This document shows positions 8,099-18,267 of a DNA stretch of 55,484 bases, one piece after another; position 1 is the first letter of the stretch, and each line of letters begins with the position of its first letter. The notes under the pieces were generated by a model. It ran no database searches. It saw only the letters and a program-made list of their open reading frames with translations, and was not told the DNA's origin. The stretch is from Methylocystis sp. GTDB taxonomy: Bacteria > Pseudomonadota > Alphaproteobacteria > Rhizobiales > Beijerinckiaceae. A program made the translations under genes and the position numbers. The stretch is from contig JAMBEQ010000245.1 of assembly GCA_024506175.1 (NCBI GenBank), positions 1 to 55,484 on the forward strand. Reading direction: 5' to 3'.

Positions 8099-8154
8099 AA
8101 AACTCGCACGATTCGGAGCCGATTGTGATTCGATTCGAGTTGGAAAGGCGCCGG

Positions 8155-9624
8155 TCAGACGCCCAATTTTTGTTTCAGGAGTTCGTTCACGGCCTGCGGA
8201 TTCGCCTTGCCGCCGGTCTGTTTCATGACTTGCCCGACGAACCAGCCCAGCATGGTCGGCTTCGCCTTCGCCTGTTCGACCTTGTCGGGGTTTGCGGCGA
8301 TGACCGCATCGACAGCCGCCTCGATGGCGCCTGTATCGGTCACCTGCTTCATGCCGCGCGCCTCGACGATCTCTTTGGGATCGCCGCCTTCGGTCCAGAC
8401 AATCTCGAACAGATCCTTTGCGATCTTGCCGGAGATCACATCGCTCGAAATCAAGTCGATGATTGCGCCAAGCGCTTGCGCCGACACGGGCGAGCGCGTG
8501 ACGTCGAGCCCTTCCTTGTTGAGCCGGCCGAAGAGTTCGTTGATCACCCAATTTGCCGCGAGCTTGGCGTCGCGGCCCTTCGTCGTCTCCTCGAAGAAGT
8601 CGGCGTTGGCCTTCTCCATGACGAGCACGCCGGCGTCATAAGGCGGCAGGCCGTATTGCTCGATGAAGCGCGCACGCTTGGCGTCGGGGAGCTCGGGCAG
8701 CTCCGCCTTCAAGGCTTCGACATAGGGTTGGTCGAACTCGAGCGGCAACAAATCCGGGTCGGGGAAGTATCGATAGTCGTGCGCCTCTTCCTTCGAGCGC
8801 ATGGAGCGGGTCTCGCCCTTGCCGGGATCGAAGAGCCTGGTCTCCTGATCGACCTTACCGCCGTCTTCGAGGATGCCGATCTGGCGGCGCGCCTCGACCT
8901 CGATGGCTTGGCCGATAAAGCGAATGGAGTTGACGTTCTTGATTTCGCAACGCGTGCCAAGGGGCTCGCCTGGTCGGCGCACCGAAACGTTCACGTCGGC
9001 GCGCAGCGATCCCTGCTCCATATTGCCGTCGCACGAGCCGATGTAGCGCAAGAGCGCGCGCAGCTTGGTGACGTAAGCGCGCGCTTCCTCCGACGAACGC
9101 ATGTCGGGCTTCGAGACGATCTCCATGAGCGCGACGCCGCTGCGATTGAGGTCGACATGGCTTTCGCTGGGCGAGAGATCGTGCAGCGACTTGCCCGCGT
9201 CCTGCTCGAGATGCAGACGCTCGATGCGGACCGTGATGCGCTCGGTGGGCGACACGTCGACGATGACCTGTCCCTCTCCGACGATCGGATGCTTGTACTG
9301 AGAGATCTGATAGCCCTGCGGCAAATCCGGGTAGAAGTAGTTCTTGCGGTCGAAGACCGAACGGTGATTGATCTTCGCCTCGAGCCCCAGGCCGGTGCGG
9401 ATCGCCTGCCTGACGCACTCCTCATTGATGACCGGCAGCATGCCTGGCATGGCGGCGTCGACGAGCGAGACGTGATTGTTCGGCGCGCCACCGTATTCCG
9501 CCGAAGCCCCCGAGAAGAGCTTGGCCTTGCTTGTCACCTGCGCATGGATTTCCATGCCGATGACGACTTCCCAGTCGCCGGTCGCGCCTTTAATGAGCTT
9601 CGAAGGAGCCGCCTGTGTCGCCAT
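8155..9624 (-). CDS. gatB: Asp-tRNA(Asn)/Glu-tRNA(Gln) amidotransferase subunit B
   Basis: GatB is the kinase and tRNA-binding subunit of GatCAB, which converts Glu-tRNA(Gln), and in many bacteria Asp-tRNA(Asn), to the correct amide form. The 489 residues include [13 protein letters not shown] (~18-30), the kinase-site signature [13 protein letters not shown] near 97-109, and a YqeY-like helical tail that ends near [15 protein letters not shown]. Length and motifs are normal. It is separated from gatCA by about 400 bp and a short convergent gene, so the three subunits are not in one operon although all are on the minus strand. Confidence 0.96.
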   Translation of the reverse strand: MATQAAPSKLIKGATGDWEVVIGMEIHAQVTSKAKLFSGASAEYGGAPNNHVSLVDAAMPGMLPVINEECVRQAIRTGLGLEAKINHRSVFDRKNYFYPDLPQGYQISQYKHPIVGEGQVIVDVSPTERITVRIERLHLEQDAGKSLHDLSPSESHVDLNRSGVALMEIVSKPDMRSSEEARAYVTKLRALLRYIGSCDGNMEQGSLRADVNVSVRRPGEPLGTRCEIKNVNSIRFIGQAIEVEARRQIGILEDGGKVDQETRLFDPGKGETRSMRSKEEAHDYRYFPDPDLLPLEFDQPYVEALKAELPELPDAKRARFIEQYGLPPYDAGVLVMEKANADFFEETTKGRDAKLAANWVINELFGRLNKEGLDVTRSPVSAQALGAIIDLISSDVISGKIAKDLFEIVWTEGGDPKEIVEARGMKQVTDTGAIEAAVDAVIAANPDKVEQAKAKPTMLGWFVGQVMKQTGGKANPQAVNELLKQKLGV

Positions 9625-9711
9625 ATTTTCCTCGCTGAACCTTTAGCCATCCATATAGACCACGGCGCGCGCGAGCGGAACGGGCGACGCGAAGCAAAGG
9701 GAGGCCAGCAA

Positions 9712-10017
9712 ATGGCCAAGAGAAACGACCAGCCGGCCAATCGTAAGCGAGGGATCGTCGCCCGCATGCGCGACGCGCCCCGTCATGTCGCCGTGCCGGT
9801 GGGCGCGGGCCTGGTTCTCGGCGGGACGTTGCTGGCGCCGCTCCCGTTCTTCGGACTCTGGATGGCGCCATTAGGTCTTGCGATCCTCGCGCCACATTGG
9901 CGAGGCGCCGACAGGCTGTCTCGGCGGCTCTTGAGATGGTCGATCAAGAATGGCTTGGTACGGATCAAGCGAACGGAGCGGAAGGAAAACGAGGACGCTC
10001 CCGGGGCCAAGGGCTGA
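9712..10017 (+). CDS. small membrane protein
   Basis: This 101-residue protein has a basic N-terminus, two hydrophobic stretches (VAVPVGAGLVLGGTLLAPL near 25-43 and FFGLWMAPLGLAILAP near 46-61) and a basic amphipathic C-terminal region. The pattern resembles PGPGW-type small transmembrane proteins, though I cannot confirm the family. A GGGAGG ribosome-binding site precedes the ATG at 9712. A much longer frame exists upstream but is antisense to gatB and not coding. The gene diverges from gatB and converges on the PIN-domain fragment. Confidence 0.6.
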   Translation: MAKRNDQPANRKRGIVARMRDAPRHVAVPVGAGLVLGGTLLAPLPFFGLWMAPLGLAILAPHWRGADRLSRRLLRWSIKNGLVRIKRTERKENEDAPGAKG

Positions 10018-10027
10018 CGACGCCCAG

Positions 10028-10258
10028 TCAGGCGGTGAAGGGGTCCACCAGCGGGACGCCGAGATCCAAGAAGTGCTTTGTGTTGCCTGTCGCAAACGTC
10101 ATCGAATGAGCCGCCGCGATTGATGCAATGACGCCATCCATGACTGGAAGCGGCTCGCCAGCTGCTTTGCGAATAGCGCGCAACCGCGCAAAATGATGCG
10201 CCGCGAGATGGTCGAAGGGAAGAATACGCCCAGGCTTCCAAAGGAGAAACAACCTCAC
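10028..10258 (-). pseudogene. truncated PIN-domain (VapC-type) toxin fragment
   Basis: The 76 residues match only the C-terminal half of a VapC ribonuclease: FDHLAAHHFARLRAIRKAAG, then the LPVMDGVIASIAAAH segment with one conserved Asp, then TFATGNTKHF, where a functional VapC usually has TRNxxDF. The N-terminal ~60 residues with the first catalytic Asp are missing, and no VapB antitoxin gene is adjacent. A GTG at 10258 overlaps the chorismate-mutase stop (GTGA), so the fragment may still be translated, but it should be inactive. It looks like the scar of a toxin-antitoxin module fused to the end of an essential operon. Confidence 0.7.
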
Positions 10259-10587
10259 TCCCCCTTCGGCGCCCGGTCCCCCATCAATCGCTCTTCATAT
10301 TGGATCGACCATTCGATGATGGCCGTCCATAAATTCATCGCCACCTCGACGGAGAGGCCCTCGCGCCGCGCGGCGCCGAGCACGCGGGCGAGCACTTCAT
10401 CGACGCGATCAGGCACGCGCGCCGGAATGCCCAGCGCTGGCTTTACTTTCGCGGCGCGCTCAATCTGGCGCTGACGCTTTGCGAGGAGCGCGACAAGCTC
10501 GTCGTCGAGTTCATCGATGATATGGCGCAAGTCGGACATTTCGTCCTGCATCGCCTCTAGGTTTGGCTCGGCGGCCACTTTGTTCAT
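10255..10587 (-). CDS. chorismate mutase (AroQ type)
   Basis: This 110-residue all-helical protein has the AroQ layout: LRHIIDELDDELVALLAKRQ near residues 20-39, a Lys in RAAKVK on helix 1, a PxR segment (IPARVPDRVDEVLARV) and a C-terminal helix with WTAIIEWSIQYEERL. It should convert chorismate to prephenate for Phe and Tyr synthesis. The ATG at 10587 overlaps the gatA stop by 1 nt (TGATG), so translation is coupled to gatA; an upstream GTG at 10596 is less likely. A truncated PIN fragment overlaps its stop. Confidence 0.85.
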   Translation of the reverse strand: MNKVAAEPNLEAMQDEMSDLRHIIDELDDELVALLAKRQRQIERAAKVKPALGIPARVPDRVDEVLARVLGAARREGLSVEVAMNLWTAIIEWSIQYEERLMGDRAPKGE

Positions 10588-12071
10588 CAGCGCCACCAGG
10601 GTTCGGGAAAGTCGAATTTCGGCGCCGCCTGCTCGACTGCATGCGCGAGCGAGAACAGGGTCTCCTCGTCGAAAGGCCGGCCGATGAGCTGCAGGCCGAG
10701 CGGCAGGCCATTCGCCGCGAGCCCGCCTGGCACGGAGATGCCCGGGAGTCCCGCCATGTTCACCGTCACCGTGAACACGTCGTTGAGATACATTTCTACC
10801 GGATCAGTCGCGCCTTGCTCCCCCTGTGCAAAGGCGGTCGAGGGCGTTGCGGGCGTCAGCACGGCGTCGACCCCGGCGGCGAACGCCTCGTCGAAATCGC
10901 GCTTGATCAGGCTGCGCACTTTCTGCGCGCGTACATAATATGCATCGTAGTAACCGGCCGACAGCACGTAAGTGCCGATCATGATGCGCCGACGCACCTC
11001 CGCGCCAAAGCCCTCGGCGCGGGTTTTCTCATACATGTCCACGATGTCGCGGCCCGGCATGCGCAGGCCGTAACGCACGCCATCATAGCGCGCGAGATTG
11101 GACGAGGCTTCGGCCGGCGCGATGATGTAATAGGTGGGCAGCGCGTATTTCGTGTGCGGCAAAGAAATCTCGACGATCTCAGCGCCCGCGTCCTTCAGCC
11201 ACTGGACGCCCTCCTCCCACAAAGCGGCGATCTCCGCCGACATGCCGTCGAGGCGGTATTCCTTCGGCACGCCGATGCGGCGGCCTTTCACCGAAGCGCC
11301 GATCGCCGCTTCGTAATCCGGCACGGGCGCGTCTACGCTTGTGGTGTCCTTTAGATCGTGCCCCGCCATAGAACGCAGCATGATCGCCGCATCGCGAACC
11401 GTGCGCGTGATCGGCCCGGCCTGATCGAGAGAAGAGGCGAAAGCGACAATGCCCCAGCGCGAGCAGCGGCCATAGGTCGGCTTTATCCCGACCGTGCCGG
11501 TGAACGCCGCCGGCTGGCGGATGGAGCCGCCCGTGTCAGTCGCCGTGGCGCCGAGGCACAGATGCGCCGCAACGGCAGCGGAAGAGCCGCCCGAGGAGCC
11601 GCCGGGAACGATTTTCGCGCCAGGATCGCCCTTGCGTTTCCACGGCGAGACGACGGGCCCGAAAGCGCTCGTCTCATTGGAAGAGCCCATGGCGAATTCA
11701 TCGAGATTGAGCTTGCCGAGCGTCACCGCGCCATCGCGCAGCAGATTGGCCGAAACCGTCGACTCGTAGGTCGGCGTGAAATCGTCGAGGATGCGGCTCG
11801 CGGCCGTCGTGCGCACCCCTTTGGAGCAGTAAAGATCCTTGATGCCGAGCGGCAGGCCTTCGAGCGGACCCGCCTCGCCGCTTGCAAGCCGCGCGTCGCT
11901 CGCTTCGGCCTGCTTCAAAGCGAGATCCGGCGTCTCGGTGATGAAGCAGTTGAGGCCCCGCGCGTTTTCCATCGCGGAAATGTGCGCCTTGGTCAGTTCG
12001 ACGGCCGAGACTTTCTTCGACTTCAGCGCGTCGCGCGCGTCGGCGAGAGTGAGATGCGTGAGATCGGACAT
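10587..12071 (-). CDS. gatA: Asp-tRNA(Asn)/Glu-tRNA(Gln) amidotransferase subunit A
   Basis: GatA is the amidase subunit that releases ammonia from glutamine and channels it to GatB. The 494-residue protein has the catalytic Lys in LGIKDLYC near residue 76-83, the amidase signature [14 protein letters not shown] near 155-168 carrying the cis-Ser and nucleophilic Ser, and the downstream [13 protein letters not shown] motif. It is 50 bp after gatC and overlaps the chorismate-mutase gene, forming a gatC-gatA-aroQ operon on the minus strand. Confidence 0.96.
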   Translation of the reverse strand: MSDLTHLTLADARDALKSKKVSAVELTKAHISAMENARGLNCFITETPDLALKQAEASDARLASGEAGPLEGLPLGIKDLYCSKGVRTTAASRILDDFTPTYESTVSANLLRDGAVTLGKLNLDEFAMGSSNETSAFGPVVSPWKRKGDPGAKIVPGGSSGGSSAAVAAHLCLGATATDTGGSIRQPAAFTGTVGIKPTYGRCSRWGIVAFASSLDQAGPITRTVRDAAIMLRSMAGHDLKDTTSVDAPVPDYEAAIGASVKGRRIGVPKEYRLDGMSAEIAALWEEGVQWLKDAGAEIVEISLPHTKYALPTYYIIAPAEASSNLARYDGVRYGLRMPGRDIVDMYEKTRAEGFGAEVRRRIMIGTYVLSAGYYDAYYVRAQKVRSLIKRDFDEAFAAGVDAVLTPATPSTAFAQGEQGATDPVEMYLNDVFTVTVNMAGLPGISVPGGLAANGLPLGLQLIGRPFDEETLFSLAHAVEQAAPKFDFPEPWWR

Positions 12072-12121
12072 CGAGTCTCTTTATATATCTGTGGCGGGAC
12101 GGCGCGTGAGGACGAGCAAGC

Positions 12122-12409
12122 TTACTCGATCACCTTTGGCACGACGAAGTAACGATCTTCCTTGGCCGGAGCGTTGACTAAGACATCGTCGGCGATGCCG
12201 CCGTCGGTCACCACGTCGGCGCGCTTTTTCATTTGCATCGGCAGCACGGAAGCAATGGGCTCTATCCCCTCGACGTCGACCTCGCTCAGCGCTTCAACAA
12301 AATGGAGGATGGCGTTGAGTTCGCCGCGCAGACGCTCGACCTCATTCTCCTCGACGGCGATGCGCGCTAGATGGGCAATGCGCCGAACCACCGTAGAATC
12401 GACAGACAT
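12122..12409 (-). CDS. gatC: Asp-tRNA(Asn)/Glu-tRNA(Gln) amidotransferase subunit C
   Basis: GatC is the small subunit that wraps around GatA and stabilises the complex. The 95 residues follow the family: [20 protein letters not shown] near 8-27, [18 protein letters not shown] near 34-51, then a [11 protein letters not shown] ending. I use the ATG at 12409; longer upstream frames add residues not seen in GatC. It is the first gene of the gatCA operon and diverges from ruvX. Confidence 0.95.
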   Translation of the reverse strand: MSVDSTVVRRIAHLARIAVEENEVERLRGELNAILHFVEALSEVDVEGIEPIASVLPMQMKKRADVVTDGGIADDVLVNAPAKEDRYFVVPKVIE

Positions 12410-12522
12410 TTGAGAACTCCGTCGGAATGAACCTGTCACGGCGCTATAGCGCTTGGGGAGGAGTGGCGCAATGCGGCGGACCGGATCTTGGCGCGCCAAG
12501 GAGTTTATCGAGGCGCCACGCC

Positions 12523-13053
12523 ATGGTAGCGGAGGGGATGACCAATAAAACCCATACGCTCGAGGAGCTCGCGCGCGAACTGCCGCCCAAAGGGCGCCTT
12601 CTGGGCCTTGATCTCGGGACGAAAACCATCGGCCTCGCGCTTTCGGACGTCGAGCGCCGCCTGGCCTCGCCGCTCGACACCATCAGGCGCGAGAAATTCT
12701 CGGTCGACGCCGAGGCGCTGCTGAAACGAGCCGCCGATTTCGACGTCCAGGCGCTGGTATTCGGCCTGCCGCTCAATATGGATGGCACGGAAGGGCCGCG
12801 CGCCCAGGCGACCCGCGCTTTCATGCGAAATTTGCGAAAGCTCACCGCCCTCCCCTTCGCCTTCTGGGATGAGCGGCTTTCGACGGCGGCCGTCACCCGC
12901 GAGCTCATCGCCCAGGACGCCTCCCGCGCCAAAAGAGCGGAGGTCGTCGACCGGATGGCGGCGGCCTATATCCTGCAGGGGGCGCTCGATCGTCTCTCGC
13001 GCCTCGACCGAAGCGAGGGGGGGGGAGGTCAAAACTTGACATCCATAGGCTGA
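12523..13053 (+). CDS. ruvX: Holliday junction resolvase-like protein RuvX/YqgF
   Basis: This 176-residue protein has the RNase H-like fold signature [17 protein letters not shown] near residues 25-41, [16 protein letters not shown] near 82-97, and [15 protein letters not shown] near 118-132, the conserved acidic residues of YqgF. The family is required for 16S rRNA 5'-end maturation in some bacteria and was first proposed as a resolvase; the role here is not settled by sequence. Starts are possible at 12523 or 12538 (MTNKTHTL); the second has a GGAGGGG run immediately before it, which is too close. The gene diverges from gatC. Confidence 0.88.
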   Translation: MVAEGMTNKTHTLEELARELPPKGRLLGLDLGTKTIGLALSDVERRLASPLDTIRREKFSVDAEALLKRAADFDVQALVFGLPLNMDGTEGPRAQATRAFMRNLRKLTALPFAFWDERLSTAAVTRELIAQDASRAKRAEVVDRMAAAYILQGALDRLSRLDRSEGGGGQNLTSIG

Positions 13054-13125
13054 GCTTTAAGAAAAAGACACGCAAAGGTCGAGTTTATCCATTGCAAGGG
13101 CTCCGAGCCGCCGGAGGCACATTGA

Positions 13126-13386
13126 ATGGCTCGTTCTATTTCGTCTGAATCGGCCGCGTCTGGACCGCGGAAAAAGGATGCCGACGCCGGGGCCGCGTCG
13201 CGGCGCGCCAAGGAGGACGCTGCCGCGCTTGCCAGCTATATCGCTGATATGGCTTCTGAACTCTCGCGATTAGCGGGGCGGTCCGAAATGCCGATGGTCG
13301 CCTATTTTCTCGACCTTGCCCGCGTCGAGGCGGAACTGCAGTCTCGCGAGATCGCCAGCCGCGACGCCGACCCTGAAAAACAGTAA
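13126..13386 (+). CDS. conserved small helical protein
   Basis: The 86 residues comprise a charged disordered N-terminus and a helical core, SYIADMASELSRLAGRSEMP then MVAYFLDLARVEAELQS. This core is a familiar hypothetical protein of Rhizobiales located beside other DNA or lipid genes; no function is known. GGAGG lies 8 nt before the ATG. Its stop abuts the end of the convergent dprA gene by one base. Confidence 0.7.
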   Translation: MARSISSESAASGPRKKDADAGAASRRAKEDAAALASYIADMASELSRLAGRSEMPMVAYFLDLARVEAELQSREIASRDADPEKQ

Positions 13387-14634
13387 TCATTTGCGGCTGC
13401 AGGCGAGCGCGACCGAGCCGTGCCGTTCGAGACGTCCTTCGATGTCGAGCTCGACAAGAGCCCCCTGAACCTCGCGCGCGGACAGGCCGGCGATTCGGAT
13501 GAGGTCGTCGACAGCCACCGGCGCGGGCCCAAGCAAGGATGTAACGCGCGCGCGTGCGTCGATGTGCGCGTGGCGACCTTTTTCCTCGAGCGGGTCTTCG
13601 CCATCCGGCTTGCTTGGCGGCGCGCCATCCGTCCTGGTCCGGGGGAGACCTTCGGCCGGAGTCGCCACCGACTCGAACAAAAGCTCGAGCTCGTCAAGAA
13701 TGGGTTCGCCGTCCTCGCTCGCCTTGTCGAAAAGCATGCCCCCCGCAACGGAGGAGCCATCGGCCAGGGAGTCGATGACATCTTCGGGCCGCGCGCAAAG
13801 CGTCGCTCCCTGGCGCAGAAGATCGTTCGTTCCTTCTGCGCGGGGATCGAGCGGCGAGCCCGGCACGGCGAAGACCTCGCGTCCCTGTTCAGCGGCAAAT
13901 CGCGCGGTGATCAGCGAGCCTGAGCGGCGCGCCGCTTCGACCACGACGGTAGCCCGGCTCAACCCCCAGATAATGCGATTGCGCCTCGGAAAATCCCGAC
14001 CCCGCGGCTCCCATTCGATCGGCATTTCCGAGACGAGAAGTCCCTGCTCCGCGATCTGTGCGACGAGTTTTTCATGCTCGGCCGGGGAAGGCCGCGCCTG
14101 CCCGCCCGCCAGCACGGCGATCGTGCCCGTTTGGAGGCTGGCGCGATGGGCCGCCGCGTCGACTCCGCGCGCTAGGCCTGAGACGACGACATAGTTGGCC
14201 CGCCCCAAGCCTCTCGCGAGGCGCTCGGCCATGAGGAGCCCGGTCGCCGAAGCGTTGCGCGAGCCGACGAGAGCCACGCCGTCACGCCCCGCGGTGTCCA
14301 GGAGCCCTCGAACCGAAAGAACCGGCGGCGCATCGGGGATCTCGCGCAGGAGCGGCGGGTAGTCCGCATCCCGTATCGCAACGAAACGCACACCCATCGC
14401 CGTTGCAACTTCAATTTCACGCAGAATCTCGTCACGACCCGCGATGTGGATTGGCCGCCCGCGCAGCGACTTGGCTGCGAGCTCCGGCAGAGCCTCCAGC
14501 GCCGCCCGGGCGCCGCCGAAACGGTTGACGAGCGCGAGGAAGGTGCGCGGCCCGACATTCTCGCTGCGGATCAGGCGAAGCCAATCGACGAGTTGCTCGT
14601 CGCCCAGCCGCACGCCCGACCGCGAGTGGCTCAT
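13387..14634 (-). CDS. dprA: DNA-processing protein DprA
   Basis: DprA binds incoming single-stranded DNA during transformation and loads RecA. The 415-residue protein has an N-terminal SAM-like region, the extended Rossmann (Smf) domain with [28 protein letters not shown] and [12 protein letters not shown], and a C-terminal winged-helix domain ([19 protein letters not shown]). The ATG at 14634 overlaps the plsY stop by 4 nt (ATGA), so it is coupled to plsY. A frame extending to 14931 is only the shadow of plsY. DprA occurs in many bacteria not known to be competent. Confidence 0.93.
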   Translation of the reverse strand: MSHSRSGVRLGDEQLVDWLRLIRSENVGPRTFLALVNRFGGARAALEALPELAAKSLRGRPIHIAGRDEILREIEVATAMGVRFVAIRDADYPPLLREIPDAPPVLSVRGLLDTAGRDGVALVGSRNASATGLLMAERLARGLGRANYVVVSGLARGVDAAAHRASLQTGTIAVLAGGQARPSPAEHEKLVAQIAEQGLLVSEMPIEWEPRGRDFPRRNRIIWGLSRATVVVEAARRSGSLITARFAAEQGREVFAVPGSPLDPRAEGTNDLLRQGATLCARPEDVIDSLADGSSVAGGMLFDKASEDGEPILDELELLFESVATPAEGLPRTRTDGAPPSKPDGEDPLEEKGRHAHIDARARVTSLLGPAPVAVDDLIRIAGLSAREVQGALVELDIEGRLERHGSVALACSRK

Positions 14635-15221
14635 GCCTTTTGCCCGATGCGGCTCTCGGTTCCTGCTCGCAGGCGGGCGATATTCTCGGCGTGCTTGCGC
14701 CAAAGCAGCGCCGCCATGGCGGCAACCACGAAAGCCTCGCCGCCATGGCCAAGGAAGAGCAAAATGAGTGGCGCGGCCGCGCTCGCAATGAGGGCGGAGA
14801 GCGATGAATAGCGCGAGACGCCCGCGACCGTGAGCCATATGGCGCAGAAGGCGAGACCGACCGGCCAATGGATGCCAAACAGACACCCCAGAAATGTCGC
14901 AACGCCCTTCCCGCCTTTGAAATTCAGCCATACCGGCGCGATATGGCCGGCAAAAGCCGCAAAGCCCGCGATCATCGCGCCTTCGGGCAAGAGCTTGGCG
15001 CCGATCAGGACCGCAACCGTCCCTTTGATGGCGTCGAGAAGCAGCGTCGCCGCCGCCAAGTCCTTGCGCCCCGTGCGCAGCACATTGGTGGCGCCGATAT
15101 TGCCCGAACCGATCGCGCGCAGGTCCGCCGTGCCCGCAAGGCGGGTGAGCAGCAACCCGAACGGAATGGAGCCGAGAAGATAGCCGAGGGTGAGCGCGAG
15201 CGCGTTGGGCAGAAAGGACAT
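14631..15221 (-). CDS. plsY: acyl phosphate:glycerol-3-phosphate acyltransferase
   Basis: PlsY is an integral membrane enzyme that moves the acyl group from acyl-phosphate to glycerol-3-phosphate, the first step of phospholipid synthesis. The 196 residues show the three conserved cytoplasmic motifs: [14 protein letters not shown] near 17-30, [14 protein letters not shown] near 38-51, and [11 protein letters not shown] near 102-112, with about five membrane helices. It is followed directly by the overlapping dprA gene, a common pairing in alphaproteobacteria. Confidence 0.95.
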   Translation of the reverse strand: MSFLPNALALTLGYLLGSIPFGLLLTRLAGTADLRAIGSGNIGATNVLRTGRKDLAAATLLLDAIKGTVAVLIGAKLLPEGAMIAGFAAFAGHIAPVWLNFKGGKGVATFLGCLFGIHWPVGLAFCAIWLTVAGVSRYSSLSALIASAAAPLILLFLGHGGEAFVVAAMAALLWRKHAENIARLRAGTESRIGQKA

Positions 15222-15412
15222 CGGAAACGCTGGAACCTGTTCAGAAGCGAGGCGGAAGCGCCGCGGATGCTAGCGGAGGGGCTGCTTTGCCGCAACCGGA
15301 GGGAAGCGCAAAAGCGCCTCCTCGGATTTCGGGAGCGCAAAAGGGGAACTCATGACGCTCCCGTTTTTCCGCCGAAGGCGCTAAAGGGAAGCCTTGAACC
15401 CGGAAAGACGAC

Positions 15413-16462
15413 ATGAGCGACCAAGAGCGCAAATCCCGCCCGCGCGCCTTCCGCCTCAACGGCGATGAAACCGTGACCTCCAGGCCGGCCGCCCAGGTCG
15501 AGCCCGAGGCAGATATTTTTGCCGAAGCCGCCGAGTTCGTGGACGGCGCGCAGGGAGGCGAGGAGGCGGTGGAGGCGGCGCAAGCCAAAGGGCTTCTCGA
15601 CCGCTATATTTTTTCCTCCGCCGGCGTCTTCCTGTCCGCCCTGACGGGGCTGCTTACGCTCGGGTTGAGCATCTGGGTTTGGAACTTCGTCGAGGACCTT
15701 TTCGTCCGTTCGCCCATTCTCGGAACCATCGGCCTTGTGCTCGCTTCTGCTGCGGGCGTCACTGCATTTGCTTTTATTGTGCGCGAAATACGCGCCATCC
15801 TCCTGCAGAACCGCGTCGCCAGACTCCATGCGGATCTCGCCGCTGCGCGAGCCGCCGACGGCGCCAAGGCGGCGCAATTACGCGTGCTCGATCTTTGCAA
15901 GCTCTACGAAACCCGACCCGACCTCGCTCGCGCCCGCGCGCTCGTCGCCGACTACGTGACGCAGATTATCGACGGTAAGGATTTGATCGACCTCGCCGAG
16001 CGCAATCTCGTCGCGCCGCTCGACGATCTAGCCCGTCGTGAAATCGCCAACGCCGCGAAGCGCGTGTCTGTCGTTACGGCCGTGAGTCCGCGCGCGGTCC
16101 TCGATATCGTCTTTGTCGCCGGTCAGGCGATCGTGTTGATGCGGCGGATCGCAGAAATCTATGGCGGGCGCCCTGGCCTCCTCGGCTTCTTCAAGCTCGC
16201 GCGTTCCGTCGGCGCTCATCTCGCAATCACCGGCACCGTCGCCGTCGGCGATTCGCTTCTGCAGCAGGTCGTGGGCCATGGCCTTGCTGCGCGGCTTTCG
16301 GCGAAGCTCGGCGAAGGCGTGCTCAACGGCCTCCTTACCGCGCGCGTCGGCCTTTCGGCCATGGCGGTGTGCCGCCCCACCCCCTTCGTCACCGAGAAAC
16401 AGCCCGGCGTGAAAGACGTCGCGCCGTTCCTCTTCGGCGGCGACAAAACCAAGGCGAAATAA
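15413..16462 (+). CDS. YcjF/TIGR01620 family membrane protein (DUF697)
   Basis: This 349-residue inner-membrane protein has an acidic cytoplasmic N-terminus (1-62), two hydrophobic helices (FLSALTGLLTLGLSIWVW near 73-90 and IGLVLASAAGVTAFAFIV near 104-121), a helical middle region and a C-terminal DUF697 domain with further hydrophobic segments. The family is typically paired with the YcjX (DUF463) GTPase; no ycjX lies next to it here. Function unknown, possibly envelope stress. It is followed after 2 bp by the xthA start, suggesting cotranscription. Confidence 0.8.
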   Translation: MSDQERKSRPRAFRLNGDETVTSRPAAQVEPEADIFAEAAEFVDGAQGGEEAVEAAQAKGLLDRYIFSSAGVFLSALTGLLTLGLSIWVWNFVEDLFVRSPILGTIGLVLASAAGVTAFAFIVREIRAILLQNRVARLHADLAAARAADGAKAAQLRVLDLCKLYETRPDLARARALVADYVTQIIDGKDLIDLAERNLVAPLDDLARREIANAAKRVSVVTAVSPRAVLDIVFVAGQAIVLMRRIAEIYGGRPGLLGFFKLARSVGAHLAITGTVAVGDSLLQQVVGHGLAARLSAKLGEGVLNGLLTARVGLSAMAVCRPTPFVTEKQPGVKDVAPFLFGGDKTKAK

Positions 16463-16464
16463 TT

Positions 16465-17262
16465 TTGAAGATCACAACCTGGAACATCAATTCGGTGCGC
16501 CTGCGCATGCCGCTGGTCGCGCAATTCCTGAAAGAAAAAGACCCCGACGTTCTTTGCCTACAGGAAACCAAGTGCCGGGACGCCGAATTCCCGATGAAAG
16601 ATCTGTCGGCGCTCGGCTACAAACATGCGGCCATCAACGGGCAGAAGGGCTATCACGGCGTTGCGATCGTCTCCAAAGAGCCGTTGCGGCTTTTAGAGAA
16701 GCGCGACTTCTGCGAAAAAGGCGACGCGCGTCACATCTCGGTGGAAGTCGAGGGCGCCGGCGGACCGATCACGCTGCACAATTTCTACGTGCCGGCCGGC
16801 GGAGACGAGCCCGACGTCAGCATCAATCCCAAATTCGCGCACAAGCTCAACTTCCTCGACGAGATGAAAGAATGGGGCGCGAACGGCGCCGCAAAGGGTC
16901 GCGTGATGCTCGTCGGCGATCTGAACATTGCGCCGCTCGAGCACGACGTCTGGAGCCACAAGGCGCTGCTCAAAGTTGTCAGCCACACGCCGATCGAGGT
17001 CGAGAAACTCACCAATGTCTGCCGCGCCGGCAATTGGATCGACGCCATGCGCCACTTCGTGCCTGCGGAAGAAAAACTTTTCACATGGTGGAGCTATCGT
17101 GCGGCGGATTGGGCGGCCTCCAACCGTGGCCGGCGCCTCGACCATATTCTGGTGAGCGAAGCGCTCGGCGGCGCGCTCGGCAAGCTCGAGGTGTTGACGC
17201 AAGCGCGCGGCTGGGAGCGTCCGTCCGATCATGTGCCGGTGACGATCGAATTGTCGGAGTGA
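16465..17262 (+). CDS. xthA: exodeoxyribonuclease III (AP endonuclease)
   Basis: This 265-residue enzyme cleaves DNA at abasic sites and removes 3' blocking groups in base-excision repair. Signatures are ITTWNINSVRLRM at the start, CLQETKCRD (metal-binding Glu) near 31-39, HNFYVPAGGDEPD near 103-115, VGDLNIAP (catalytic Asp and Asn) near 150-157, and the C-terminal SDHVPVTIEL with the catalytic Asp-His pair. The start is a TTG two bases after the preceding stop; no ATG fits the family N-terminus. Confidence 0.93.
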   Translation: MKITTWNINSVRLRMPLVAQFLKEKDPDVLCLQETKCRDAEFPMKDLSALGYKHAAINGQKGYHGVAIVSKEPLRLLEKRDFCEKGDARHISVEVEGAGGPITLHNFYVPAGGDEPDVSINPKFAHKLNFLDEMKEWGANGAAKGRVMLVGDLNIAPLEHDVWSHKALLKVVSHTPIEVEKLTNVCRAGNWIDAMRHFVPAEEKLFTWWSYRAADWAASNRGRRLDHILVSEALGGALGKLEVLTQARGWERPSDHVPVTIELSE

Positions 17263-17283
17263 CGGCGCGACGACGGAGGCCAG

Positions 17284-18219
17284 ATGATTGCGCGTGAGTT
17301 GATGACGCGGCACTTCCCTTTTGTCACCGCGGACGCCGACCTCGATTACGTCGCAAAGCTCCTGTCCGAATGCGAGATCGGCGTCGTGCCTGTCGTCGAC
17401 GAGCAACTCGCGCCAATTGGCGTCGTCACCCGCAGCAATCTAGAGCGCGCAAGCCCGGGGCCCGCGGTCAATCTCGGCCCTATTCCCGATTTCCTGTTGC
17501 AAACTCGCCGCAAAGCGCCTTTTCGCTCGAACGGTCGCGCGCTGCGCGACGTGATGACGGCGCCCGCGATCTCGATCCCTAGCGCCGCCAGGCTCTCCGA
17601 CATCGCGAAGATGATGCAGGAGCACAATCTCAAGCGCGCGCCGGTGGTCGACGGCCGCAAGATCGTCGGAGTGCTCTTGCGCCGGGAGGTGCTGAGCGCC
17701 TTATCCGACAGCAACCACACGCCAGACGTTCTCAGCCAGCCGAAGCCGATCCTCTCTGCGCCGCCGCGGCGATCGGATGCATGCGAGATTGCGACGGCGG
17801 AGGAGTTTCGCGAGCTCATCGCCGCACATGAGCGCCTACTCGAGACGGAGCTCGAGGCGCGTCACCGCGCCATGCTGGAGCAGCGCAAGCAGCGCATCAA
17901 GGAGCTTGCCGCGCAACGTCTCACCGAGGGGCAGTGGCGCGAGATGGTTTCTCAGGCGCGGCGCGCAGCGTCGGCGGGCCTGACCGAGCATATGCTCATT
18001 CGTTTTCCCTCCCAGCTCTGCGTCGACGGCGGGCGGGCGATCAACGCGCCGGATCCGCATTGGCCGGAAACCTTGCGTGGCGAACCTGCCGACGTATTCA
18101 AGCGGTGGCGTAACGAGCTGCAGCCAAGGGGCTTCAAAATCGCCGCCCAGGTCGTCGATTTTCCTGAGGGCTTGCCGGGCGACGCCGCGCTGTTCCTCAT
18201 CTGGGGGAAGCGCACTTAA
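17284..18219 (+). CDS. CBS-domain protein with conserved C-terminal region
   Basis: The 311 residues begin with two CBS motifs: one at 1-60 (ARELMTRHFPFVTADADLDY ... IGVVPVVDEQLAPIGVVTRS) and one at about 85-145 (LRDVMTAPAISIPSAARLSD ... KRAPVVDGRKIVGVLLRREV). CBS pairs bind adenosine nucleotides and act as energy or ionic sensors. The rest (150-311) has a helical, Arg/Glu-rich region and a C-terminal domain found attached to CBS pairs in alphaproteobacteria; its role is unknown. GGAGG (GGAGGCCAG) precedes the ATG. It follows xthA by 21 bp in the same direction. Confidence 0.82.
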   Translation: MIARELMTRHFPFVTADADLDYVAKLLSECEIGVVPVVDEQLAPIGVVTRSNLERASPGPAVNLGPIPDFLLQTRRKAPFRSNGRALRDVMTAPAISIPSAARLSDIAKMMQEHNLKRAPVVDGRKIVGVLLRREVLSALSDSNHTPDVLSQPKPILSAPPRRSDACEIATAEEFRELIAAHERLLETELEARHRAMLEQRKQRIKELAAQRLTEGQWREMVSQARRAASAGLTEHMLIRFPSQLCVDGGRAINAPDPHWPETLRGEPADVFKRWRNELQPRGFKIAAQVVDFPEGLPGDAALFLIWGKRT

Positions 18220-18267
18220 GGCGTGTTCCGCAGAAGCAGACAGATTTAAACTTCCAGGCTTTGTTCT

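Noticed and set aside
7742-8128. Open frames in the 7.5-8.1 kb gap
   Set aside because: Composition is unlike a protein (frequent Ser/Arg/Cys), no ribosome-binding site, overlapping frames on both strands.
8044-9711. Long open frame on the plus strand opposite gatB
   Set aside because: It is antisense to gatB in a high-GC genome; only its last 101 codons, which lie beyond gatB and have a ribosome-binding site, look like a gene.
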